Below are positions 1 to 6,048 of a DNA stretch of 9,302 nucleotides, one piece after another; positions within the stretch are counted from its first letter, which is position 1; every line of letters starts with the position of its first letter. Under the pieces are notes generated by a model. It saw only the letters and a list, made by a program, of their open reading frames with translations, searched no databases and was not told the origin of the DNA. The stretch spans positions 1 through 9,302 of the forward strand of contig JAEOUJ010000429.1 in NCBI GenBank assembly GCA_016839405.1. The letters run 5' to 3'. Source of the DNA: Candidatus Gerdarchaeota archaeon (GTDB taxonomy: Archaea > Asgardarchaeota > Heimdallarchaeia > JABLTI01). Position numbers and translations under genes: made by a program.

Positions 1-41
1 AATGGTTTTCACAGTTAAATATTCTCTAATAAGGAAGAAAT

Positions 42-60
42 GAAAAATAATTAAAAAAGA
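42..60 (-). terminator. Oligo-T tract downstream of the M20 peptidase gene
   Basis: Read on the minus strand, about 30 nt past the stop codon of the peptidase gene, there is a T-rich run (six Ts, AATTA, then five Ts). Archaeal RNA polymerase can terminate on such U-rich runs without a hairpin. The rest of positions 1-89 shows no convincing gene. In DNA this AT-rich, T-runs also occur by chance, so the call is weak. Confidence 0.3.
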
Positions 61-89
61 TTTTCAATCAAAACAATGCTTTATCTTAC

Positions 90-1259
90 TTATTTTGTAA
101 TAAACGTTTCTAAAATACCTCCAGTAATTATTTTAGAGGCATTAACAAGATCAGATAGATGTACATATTCATTTGTTTGATGTAAAATCGAAGGTGAACC
201 TCCACCTAATATTATAAAAGGAATCTTTTTTGGAGGTATTAAAGCTGCAGCATCAGTTGCATATGTTAAACCAATTGGTTTGGTTTTTTTGCCTGTAATT
301 TCCTTACTCCAATCAAGCATTCCTCTAACTATAGGTTCATCTATATTTGTTGCTATAGCGGGAACTTTATGAGAAAGTTCAAATCTTGCTTTAAAATCGC
401 TAGTGGCATTAATTTTCTTCAACAATTTTGAGATACTATTTAAGAATGAATTTTCATTTACTTCTGGAATTAATCTATAATCACAATCAAAAGAACAATC
501 TTCTGGTACTACATTAATCTTCGATCCTCCACAAATTACTCCAACATTTAGAGTAGTTTTACCCAACAATTCATTTATTTCATTTGGGATATTAGCTTTT
601 AATTCTTTCAAAATGTCACAAGCTCCATAAATTGCATTTATACCCTTTTCTGGCATACTTCCATGTGCAGCTTTGCCTTTTATAGTAATCCTCACCCAAT
701 ATGGTCCTTTCTCAGCAATTCCAACTTTCAAATCTGTAGCTTCGGTTATAATTAAACAATCAGCTTTATCCATAACACCTTTTTCTTTTAAAAGAAAGGC
801 ACCATTCATACCGACCTCTTCATCAGCTGTTCCAGCAAAAACAATCTTATGATTCAGATTAATATCTGATCTGCTAATTGCATCCATTACAGCGATAAGA
901 CTTGCAATTCCACCTTTCATATCAGCTGTCCCTCTACCAAATAATTTTCCATCAACATCAGTCATTTCTAATGGAGGATATTTCCATTTTGATTCATCCC
1001 CTATTGGGACAGTATCAAGATGTCCACTTAGCACAATATCTCTATGTCCATTTCCATAGGTTAGAAGAATATTCTGGCGGTCTTTATCAATTTCATAAAT
1101 CTTAGCTTGAAAGCCTAATTCTTTTCCAATTTCCTTCAGGTATTCAACTATATGATTGCATTTTCCCGGAGGATTTTGACTATCCATTTCAACTAAATTT
1201 TTTGTAATTTTTTTAATTAAATCAACATCTATTTTATTTACAATAGAATTAGTTACCAT
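90..1259 (-). CDS. M20 family metallopeptidase / deacylase (ArgE/DapE/ACY1-like)
   Basis: A complete 389-residue dinuclear zinc amidohydrolase of the M20 family, which hydrolyses amide bonds in N-acyl amino acids, succinyl-diaminopimelate or short peptides in the cytosol. All family landmarks are visible: SGHLDTVP with zinc ligand His80 and Asp82; GRGTADMKGG with bridging Asp113; TADEEVG with general base Glu147 and zinc ligand Glu148; TEATD with Glu173 (usually EPT in the family); His199 in the AAHGSMPEKG segment of the lid/dimerisation domain (about 186-295); and His360 in the C-terminal SILHQTNEY motif. Length matches ArgE/DapE relatives, so the enzyme should be active. The exact substrate cannot be read from the sequence, and no lysine or arginine biosynthesis genes lie nearby. 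The ATG start has a TATA-like ATTAAAAC about 28 nt upstream, compatible with a leaderless mRNA. It lies 52 bp behind another minus-strand gene. Confidence 0.93.
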   Translation of the reverse strand: MVTNSIVNKIDVDLIKKITKNLVEMDSQNPPGKCNHIVEYLKEIGKELGFQAKIYEIDKDRQNILLTYGNGHRDIVLSGHLDTVPIGDESKWKYPPLEMTDVDGKLFGRGTADMKGGIASLIAVMDAISRSDINLNHKIVFAGTADEEVGMNGAFLLKEKGVMDKADCLIITEATDLKVGIAEKGPYWVRITIKGKAAHGSMPEKGINAIYGACDILKELKANIPNEINELLGKTTLNVGVICGGSKINVVPEDCSFDCDYRLIPEVNENSFLNSISKLLKKINATSDFKARFELSHKVPAIATNIDEPIVRGMLDWSKEITGKKTKPIGLTYATDAAALIPPKKIPFIILGGGSPSILHQTNEYVHLSDLVNASKIITGGILETFITK

Positions 1260-1293
1260 TTTTTATCCACATATGTTCGAAAGTTTTAATGAA

Positions 1294-1301
1294 TAAAAAA
1301 G
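1294..1301 (-). terminator. Oligo-T tract after the 346-residue protein gene
   Basis: Read on the minus strand, a run of six Ts lies about 12 nt past the stop codon of the upstream gene and before the start of the peptidase gene. It could end transcription of the upstream gene, making the peptidase a separate unit. There is no hairpin, so this is a weak call in AT-rich DNA. Confidence 0.22.
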
Positions 1302-1311
1302 TAATTATGGA

Positions 1312-2352
1312 TTAAACAACAGGAGTTAATTTATTATAAGTTTCAATTATTGCTTGATAAATATCCTTTGCTTCCATTGAGTCCCAAATTCTAGAAAAAA
1401 CTGGCATTATTTCATTTATTGGTGGTACATTGTAAGGATCGGAATTATTTTCCTTTAGGTTAAGAGTTTTATATATTTTGGATTTTAAATAAATACAAAC
1501 AGTATCAACAATTTGTGATAATTTTTCAATATTTGATTGTGCAATTGTTTTTAATATTTCATGTTCAAAAATTTGTGAATTCAATATAAATGCTCTTCCA
1601 ATCTCATGAATTATTATTTTATATAAATCAACATCTTCGTTTTTCATAGAAATCATTATTTTTTCAGCCAATAATGTTGTAGCTAATGTTGTTGTAGGTT
1701 CAACCAAATAAGCAATAAATTCCTGATAAGGATAGTTAATTTTAAGCTGTTTCTGCCAAAGAGATATTAAATTAATCGGTGAAATTATGATATTAAGACC
1801 ATTAATTCGTTTTTGTAATTTAACTTGAATTTCATTTTCCCAATAATTCTCATAAAAACGTTCCCAAACTCCTTTTACTATTTGTTTAAAAAGAGTGATT
1901 AATGATAATATTGTTTCTTTATGCTCAAATAAGGTTTTAAAATGAGAATCAAAAATAGTAATAGGTGCATAATCGGTTAAAGTATCAAATAATTCAGGAT
2001 AGCTCTCTAATATGTGATTAAAAGAGCCTTCAGTAACTGCTTCACTAATTTTTGTATATGTTTCAAGTACCATTTCAAGATCTTCAGCTGGAATATAACT
2101 TGGGATTTGAAACAAAATAGCATATAATTCTGCATTGCATCCAAGAGTCATACATTTTTTAGATAGTTCTTCCCATTGTTCATATTCTTCATTTAATATT
2201 GTAAAATGATGCTTCATTCCATAATTTGAATCATGAAATGAACCTTCAATTTCTAGACATGAAAAAATATGCATAAGTATATTTGGAGTTAAACTAGTAC
2301 TAACCAAGACTTCTTTAGTCAATTCTTTCTCTCCATAGCAAAACTGCTTCAA
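1312..2352 (-). CDS. Unrecognised 346-residue protein with a degenerate zincin-like HEIGR motif
   Basis: I do not recognise a named family. The protein is soluble, mostly alpha-helical, rich in Ile, Leu, Glu and Asn, with no signal peptide or clear membrane helix. The most informative stretch is residues 185-260: a short beta-like segment (NIIISPINL), a variable region, then KIIIHEIGRAFIL (His249, Glu250). Its placement resembles the HExxH helix of gluzincin-like metallopeptidases, but the position of the second zinc His is Arg253. A later HE pair (His264-Glu265) follows. It could be an inactive protease relative or pure coincidence. The start is TTG: the codon just before it is an in-frame TAG, so nothing further upstream is possible, and the first in-frame Met is residue 27. 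A TATA-like box about 25 nt upstream fits a leaderless transcript. The gene sits between a small zinc-finger-like gene and the M20 peptidase on the same strand. Confidence 0.75.
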   Translation of the reverse strand: MKQFCYGEKELTKEVLVSTSLTPNILMHIFSCLEIEGSFHDSNYGMKHHFTILNEEYEQWEELSKKCMTLGCNAELYAILFQIPSYIPAEDLEMVLETYTKISEAVTEGSFNHILESYPELFDTLTDYAPITIFDSHFKTLFEHKETILSLITLFKQIVKGVWERFYENYWENEIQVKLQKRINGLNIIISPINLISLWQKQLKINYPYQEFIAYLVEPTTTLATTLLAEKIMISMKNEDVDLYKIIIHEIGRAFILNSQIFEHEILKTIAQSNIEKLSQIVDTVCIYLKSKIYKTLNLKENNSDPYNVPPINEIMPVFSRIWDSMEAKDIYQAIIETYNKLTPVV

Positions 2353-2367
2353 CTAGTATTAAATAAT

Positions 2368-2385
2368 ATTCTTTAAATAAAGAAT
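2368..2385 (-). promoter_or_regulatory. Inverted repeat overlapping a TATA-like box
   Basis: Perfect 8-bp arms ATTCTTTA and TAAAGAAT separated by AA. On the minus strand the centre reads TTTATTTAAAG, a TATA-like box centred about 25 nt before the TTG start of the 346-residue protein. It may be only a symmetric promoter, or an operator where a dimeric repressor would block TBP. Confidence 0.35.
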
Positions 2386-2438
2386 TTATGTAAAGATTTG
2401 ATTTTTCATAAGAAAATAGATGAAATTTTGAAAATAAA

Positions 2439-2720
2439 TTATGATTTTTCATTTACATGAGTATAAGCAATTACTTCATTGGTTTCTACACTTACAAGAG
2501 CGATTTTTGTATCATTAGGGAGAAGTTGCAAATGATTTTGAATGCATTTCTGATGAACTTTACGACGGTCAGTTAGATTTTCATCTGAAAAAATTGAAAA
2601 ATAATTTTCATCACCTAAGGTAAAACCACAAATATAACATTGATCATTTTTCTCTGCCTTTTCAACTAGCGGTATCTTTTGAGCAGTTACAATAAGGCCA
2701 TATATTTTTTGAATCGACAT
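2439..2720 (-). CDS. Small protein with a CxxC...HxxCxxxH zinc-finger-like motif
   Basis: A 93-residue protein of unrecognised family. Potential zinc ligands are Cys28 and Cys31 (CYICGF) and His56, Cys59 and His63 (VHQKCIQNH). This gives C-x2-C-x24-H-x2-C-x3-H, which looks like a treble-clef-type single zinc site. The spacing recalls the C-x2-C...H-x2-C pattern of PARP-type fingers, but the surrounding PARP residues are absent. The N-terminal segment (IYGLIVTAQKIPLV) and the C-terminal segment (TKIALVSVETNEVIAY) look like beta strands flanking the finger. It may bind nucleic acid or protein; function is unknown. The ATG start has a TATA-like TTATAATTA about 28-30 nt upstream. It is the first of three same-strand genes, but the 86-bp gap to the next one, which has its own promoter candidate, argues against a tight operon. 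Confidence 0.72.
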   Translation of the reverse strand: MSIQKIYGLIVTAQKIPLVEKAEKNDQCYICGFTLGDENYFSIFSDENLTDRRKVHQKCIQNHLQLLPNDTKIALVSVETNEVIAYTHVNEKS

Positions 2721-2806
2721 ATTATAAGATCAAATCCCCGTGATGATAATTATAATTAATAATTTATCTAAGAATAAGCTCGGAAAATCAAATATAAGGA
2801 TTACCA

Positions 2807-2818
2807 ATTAGGAATGTA
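2807..2818 (+). repeat. First copy of the 12-bp element ATTAGGAATGTA
   Basis: An identical 12-bp string recurs at 3368-3379. Both copies lie in spacers upstream of plus-strand genes, here about 75-85 bp before the NuoC-like gene. It may be a shared regulator-binding site. In this copy the palindromic continuation seen in the second copy is not conserved. Confidence 0.4.
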
Positions 2819-2862
2819 TGCTATTTTTTCAAAAAAAAATTTAATTGAAAAAGTAATAATCA

Positions 2863-2873
2863 CTAAATATTAG
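2863..2873 (+). promoter_or_regulatory. TATA-like box of the NuoC-like gene
   Basis: CTAAATATTAG is centred about 24 nt before the ATG at 2892, the distance expected for a leaderless archaeal transcript. An alternative TATA-like TTTAATT preceded by an A-run, at about 2830-2846, would give a leader of roughly 20-25 nt. AT-richness limits confidence. Confidence 0.3.
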
Positions 2874-2891
2874 TATAGTTGAGTGATTAAT

Positions 2892-3299
2892 ATGGTTTCA
2901 AATCCAGATAGTCATAAGAATCATTTACCTCTTTTGTTACGTAATTTGAAAAAAGCTTTTGATCAAAATATTCAAGGTCCAATCATTCAAAAAGAAAGGC
3001 AATACCAAGCAACTACTAAATCTAATTTTTTGTTTGATGTAGTAAATTTCCTATCAATAAGAGGAGTCGATAAATTAGCAGCAATTAATGCATGGAATGA
3101 CAAAGATGAAATTAAATTAGCTTATCATTTTATAGCTAGAATAGGACCCGAAATGTTGGATTCAAAAATAACAATCATTACATTCATTCCAAATAAAGAA
3201 AAGAATATTCACTCAATAAAGAGATTATATAAAAATGCGCGAATATTTGAAGAAGAAATCATTTCACATTTTGAAATTAATTTCATAGAGAAAAAATAA
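2892..3299 (+). CDS. Stand-alone NuoC / complex I 30-kDa subunit-like protein
   Basis: A 135-residue protein that I assign to the 30-kDa complex I family (NuoC, EchD and the N-terminal part of HycE). This subunit docks on the peripheral arm of NADH dehydrogenases and group 4 [NiFe] hydrogenases. Residues 45-81 (FLFDVVNFL ... LAYHFIAR) follow the family pattern of a helix, a beta strand and a Y-H-F/L motif. Residues 106-131 match the signature segment: IHSIKRLY, then ARIFEEEIISHFEINF aligns without gaps to the consensus A-x-W-x-E-R-E-x-x-D-x-F-G-I-x-F. Ala116, Glu120, Glu122, Phe127, Ile129 and Phe131 are kept; the usual Asp is Ser125 and the usual Gly is Glu128. I chose ATG at 2892, since the in-frame GTG at 2883 would only add three residues. 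No partner hydrogenase or Nuo gene is in the window, so it is an orphan here. The role is inferred from homology read by eye. Confidence 0.72.
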   Translation: MVSNPDSHKNHLPLLLRNLKKAFDQNIQGPIIQKERQYQATTKSNFLFDVVNFLSIRGVDKLAAINAWNDKDEIKLAYHFIARIGPEMLDSKITIITFIPNKEKNIHSIKRLYKNARIFEEEIISHFEINFIEKK

Positions 3300-3303
3300 A
3301 TAG

Positions 3304-3325
3304 TTCTTTTAAAAGAATTTCTTCT
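3304..3325 (+). terminator. Palindrome after the NuoC-like gene, possible terminator
   Basis: The perfect 14-bp palindrome TTCTTTTAAAAGAA starts five nt past the stop codon and can fold into a weak hairpin with a TTAA loop, followed by a pyrimidine-rich TTTCTTCT. It is plausible as a weak terminator for the NuoC-like gene; the stem is almost all A-T pairs. Confidence 0.35.
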
Positions 3326-3367
3326 GAAAAACTTCATATTTTATGGAAATTATCTTATTAAAGTCTG

Positions 3368-3384
3368 ATTAGGAATGTACATTC
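3368..3384 (+). promoter_or_regulatory. Second ATTAGGAATGTA copy with palindrome GAATGTACATTC
   Basis: Contains the second copy of the 12-bp element (3368-3379), overlapping a perfect 12-bp palindrome GAATGTACATTC (3373-3384). It is about 30-40 bp upstream of the TATA-like box at 3416, a position typical of archaeal activator sites. A dimeric helix-turn-helix regulator is a reasonable guess; none is encoded in the window with certainty. Confidence 0.42.
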
Positions 3385-3415
3385 AGTAAAATAAATTAAC
3401 CTTAAATCAGTTAGC

Positions 3416-3456
3416 TATAAAATAGAATTATTTGAAGTTGAATTTAATTATAAAAG
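3416..3456 (+). promoter_or_regulatory. Two TATA-like boxes before the large membrane protein gene
   Basis: TATAAAAT at 3416-3423 predicts a start site near 3445 and a leader of about 30 nt. TTATAAAAG at 3448-3456 is centred about 24 nt before the TTG start and would give a leaderless mRNA. Either or both could be used. Confidence 0.42.
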
Positions 3457-3475
3457 ATGATAGGATTGATTACTC

Positions 3476-5995
3476 TTGTCAAAAGATGAAAAAGAAGAAA
3501 TTATAGAGGAAGCAGAAGAACAAGAGACATCACTAGATAGCGAAGATGAAGATGAACTTGAAATTACAGAAGATTCAGAAGAATCCGAAATTCTAGAAAT
3601 AGAGAGCACTGATGAAACTAAAGAAGAAAGTTTAGAAGCTGAACCAATCGAAGAAGAGGAAGAAATTCCTAAATTAGAAGATGTTGAGGACGTTGAAGAA
3701 CTAGAAATTTCTGAAGAAATACCTGAAGAACCAATTGAAATTGTTTCAGAAGATGTTGAAGAAGAAATTTCGATGGAGGAACCAGAGATACCAGAAGTGC
3801 CATTGGAAGTTAAAGCAGATGAAATTGTAGAAGAAAAAGAACCTGCTGGCGAGGAAGACATAGATGAGTATGGATTTGAAATTGAAGACGTAAAAGCTGA
3901 AAAACCTGTAAAACCAAAGAAAAAGAGGACTTATTTTGGATTAAGTATCATCATTGGATTAGTGATTACTCTTGCCATCGAAGCTGCCTTTTCGATTCCA
4001 TTATGGTTACAAGGAGCGAGTAGACCAGATTTATATTATATTGAACTTGTATTAGTATTAATTACCCTTATGATTCCTGGATTGATTACAAGAAGTTTAC
4101 AAAAAGGCATTCTAGGTGCATTTATAATATTTGTAATATCATTTGCTTTACCAACGATTTTAGCAGTATTTGATTTTCAAATATTATCAAATCCACTTGC
4201 ACCATTATTTGCTAGTACAGATTTTGCCTTGCCTGCTTTTGATGTATTTATTGATCTATTTCCTAATTTGGCTGATTTACCTTTTGCGCAAATTCAAAAA
4301 TGGATTTGGATTGTCGACATGTTTATCATGTTTATAATAGTACTATTAGTTGTTACATTTGGAACAGCTTTAATCAAAAATGTAACAAAACCAAAGAAGA
4401 AAGTAGGCAATTGGATTGGTATACCTTTATTGAGTATAGGATTAATTATATTCGCTATATTTACTCCAATTATATTCTCCTCAACCTATGGCATTGTTCA
4501 AGCAAGTACATCTTTCTTAGCTGGAACAACAACAATGCAAAATGCATATGGATCTTTTGAAAGTGGAGATTTACAAACTTTGGATATAGAATTAATCCAA
4601 GATGAATTAGCTAAAGCAAATAATTGGTTAAATATCTCACAAGCGAATTATAATGGATTACAAAATATTGGTATTATTGCTATAGCATCATTAGTTGCTG
4701 GACAATACGCACCACTAATTGAAGCTGGGGATCAACTGGCACTAGCTACTTTAGCGCTAACAGGTGTTCTATTTCCATTATTTAGTGGAATATATGATTT
4801 AACACGAAGCTTGAAAAATGCAACTGATGATATGGCAAACTTTGGTCAGGAGCAAGACCTAATACCTTCAGATCTCAAATCCATTTTATTTGCAAAACAA
4901 GATATTACCAGTATTGAGGAACTAAAAGCAAGCCTTGAAAACTCTATTAATACAATGGAAGCAGCTAGAGATGTTTTGGTTTTGGTTGAAGAAAAAATCT
5001 CTGAAGCAGACATTTCAGGTGCTTTTGATGAAGTAAAAGCAACTTTGAAAGAACTATTAGAAACTAATGATTTTCTACCAGCAATAACTAATATTATCGA
5101 GGAGATTCTAGATAAACTTGAGAATATTGATGAGCAATTAATTGGATTTGAAGAGTTTATTTCATTTACAGTTGATAATATTAATCCAACGATAAGTATA
5201 CTTTGGACTTGCTACAATAGTATCGTTGGCAATGATCATATGAAGCATTATCGGTTTACAGAAGCTAAATCATCTTTCTTGCAAGCAATTGGTAATATTT
5301 CATCAATTTCATTAGTTACATATACACCTCCGCCAGAATTAGGAGGAGTTTTTTCTGTTGATATAACAGAGGATTTCTCTTTATTGTTAGAAGATTTACT
5401 AGCATTATTAGATCCCTTATTGCATGAAGAATATGCTTTTGCTACAACATATGAATCAATATTTAATATAGTTTCAATATTAAATGTTGAACCTCTTGAT
5501 AATCCTTTGACTTATGATCTAATTAATCCCCATATAATTGATGCAAATAACACTGCAGCTCAAACATTAGCGAATGGAACGCTTGCTCAAGTTGAACTTT
5601 GGGTATTTAGAAACAATACTGCAATAAATGCTTATGGAACCTCATTCACTGAAATAGGCATTAATTTTGATAATATATTAACTAAAGATTTCAAACCTCA
5701 ACAATTCGGTGTATTTACGAATGATATGAAGAATGTTTATAGTGGTCTAGTCGAGAGTTTAAGACAATATTTTCTAATAATTAATCTTGATGATGCTCGA
5801 ACTAGTATATCTTTATCTGAAGCTACAATTACTAGTATTATAACAGGTCCAACAATAGATGCTGATTACATGGACAACTATCTTAATAATTGGTCACTTA
5901 TTATTACTAATATTAGAGCAAAAATGGACATAGGTCTAGGACAAGATATAACAACTGAAATAAATAGCCTGTTCACAGCAATTGAAGCAAAATAA
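3476..5995 (+). CDS. Large membrane protein: acidic cytoplasmic tail, five TM helices, about 500-residue exterior domain
   Basis: An 839-residue protein of no family I recognise. Residues 1-140 are extremely acidic (69 of 140 are Asp or Glu) and interspersed with Pro, so probably disordered. A basic patch (KPVKPKKKR, 143-151) leads into TM1 (about 154-178). TM2 is about 186-208, TM3 212-233, TM4 276-300 and TM5 313-337. Basic loops RSLQKG (206-211) and KNVTKPKKK (301-309) lie on the same side as the N-terminus. By the positive-inside rule the tail is cytoplasmic and residues 340-839 face outward. The exterior part is rich in helices and carries seven N-x-S/T sequons (386, 448, 607, 691, 700, 713, 805), which fits a glycosylated domain. 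A hydrophobic stretch at 397-440 might be a further membrane hairpin. The start is TTG at 3476 with a weak AGGA 11 nt upstream; the acidic residues begin immediately. A strong terminator follows, so it appears monocistronic. Role unknown: scaffold, sensor or cell-envelope organiser are all guesses. Confidence 0.85.
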   Translation: MSKDEKEEIIEEAEEQETSLDSEDEDELEITEDSEESEILEIESTDETKEESLEAEPIEEEEEIPKLEDVEDVEELEISEEIPEEPIEIVSEDVEEEISMEEPEIPEVPLEVKADEIVEEKEPAGEEDIDEYGFEIEDVKAEKPVKPKKKRTYFGLSIIIGLVITLAIEAAFSIPLWLQGASRPDLYYIELVLVLITLMIPGLITRSLQKGILGAFIIFVISFALPTILAVFDFQILSNPLAPLFASTDFALPAFDVFIDLFPNLADLPFAQIQKWIWIVDMFIMFIIVLLVVTFGTALIKNVTKPKKKVGNWIGIPLLSIGLIIFAIFTPIIFSSTYGIVQASTSFLAGTTTMQNAYGSFESGDLQTLDIELIQDELAKANNWLNISQANYNGLQNIGIIAIASLVAGQYAPLIEAGDQLALATLALTGVLFPLFSGIYDLTRSLKNATDDMANFGQEQDLIPSDLKSILFAKQDITSIEELKASLENSINTMEAARDVLVLVEEKISEADISGAFDEVKATLKELLETNDFLPAITNIIEEILDKLENIDEQLIGFEEFISFTVDNINPTISILWTCYNSIVGNDHMKHYRFTEAKSSFLQAIGNISSISLVTYTPPPELGGVFSVDITEDFSLLLEDLLALLDPLLHEEYAFATTYESIFNIVSILNVEPLDNPLTYDLINPHIIDANNTAAQTLANGTLAQVELWVFRNNTAINAYGTSFTEIGINFDNILTKDFKPQQFGVFTNDMKNVYSGLVESLRQYFLIINLDDARTSISLSEATITSIITGPTIDADYMDNYLNNWSLIITNIRAKMDIGLGQDITTEINSLFTAIEAK

Positions 5996-6001
5996 ATTAA
6001 T

Positions 6002-6048
6002 GAAGAAGTTAATACTTCTTCTTTTCTTATTCTTTTTTACTATTTTTT
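6002..6048 (+). terminator. Hairpin plus T-rich tail after the large membrane protein gene
   Basis: Seven nt past the stop codon, GAAGAAGT pairs perfectly with ACTTCTTC (6002-6009 with 6014-6021, loop TAAT). A long T-rich tail (6022-6048) follows and runs into the stop codon of the convergent gene. This is the best terminator in the window. The hairpin lacks an equally good T-tail in the reverse direction, so it should act mainly on the plus strand. Confidence 0.72.

Noticed and set aside
902..1105. Plus-strand 67-codon open frame inside the M20 peptidase gene
   Set aside because: It lies wholly opposite the conserved catalytic core of the peptidase and its product has low-complexity His/Gln/Leu composition.
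2721..2891. tRNA or small RNA gene in the divergent spacers (also checked 3300-3475, 6854-7024, 7906-8094)
   Set aside because: No cloverleaf arms, no T-loop GGTTCGAATCC-like sequence and no GC-rich island, which would stand out in this AT-rich DNA.
3448..3861. Minus-strand serine-rich open frame opposite the acidic tail
   Set aside because: It is the antisense reading of GAA/GAT-rich codons (giving Ser/Ile), an expected artefact of the acidic low-complexity region. It overlaps the promoter and start of a well supported gene.
4300..4560. 86-codon frame within the large membrane protein gene
   Set aside because: Out-of-frame shadow on the same strand, covering TM4-TM5 codons; composition is not protein-like and it has no ribosome-binding site.
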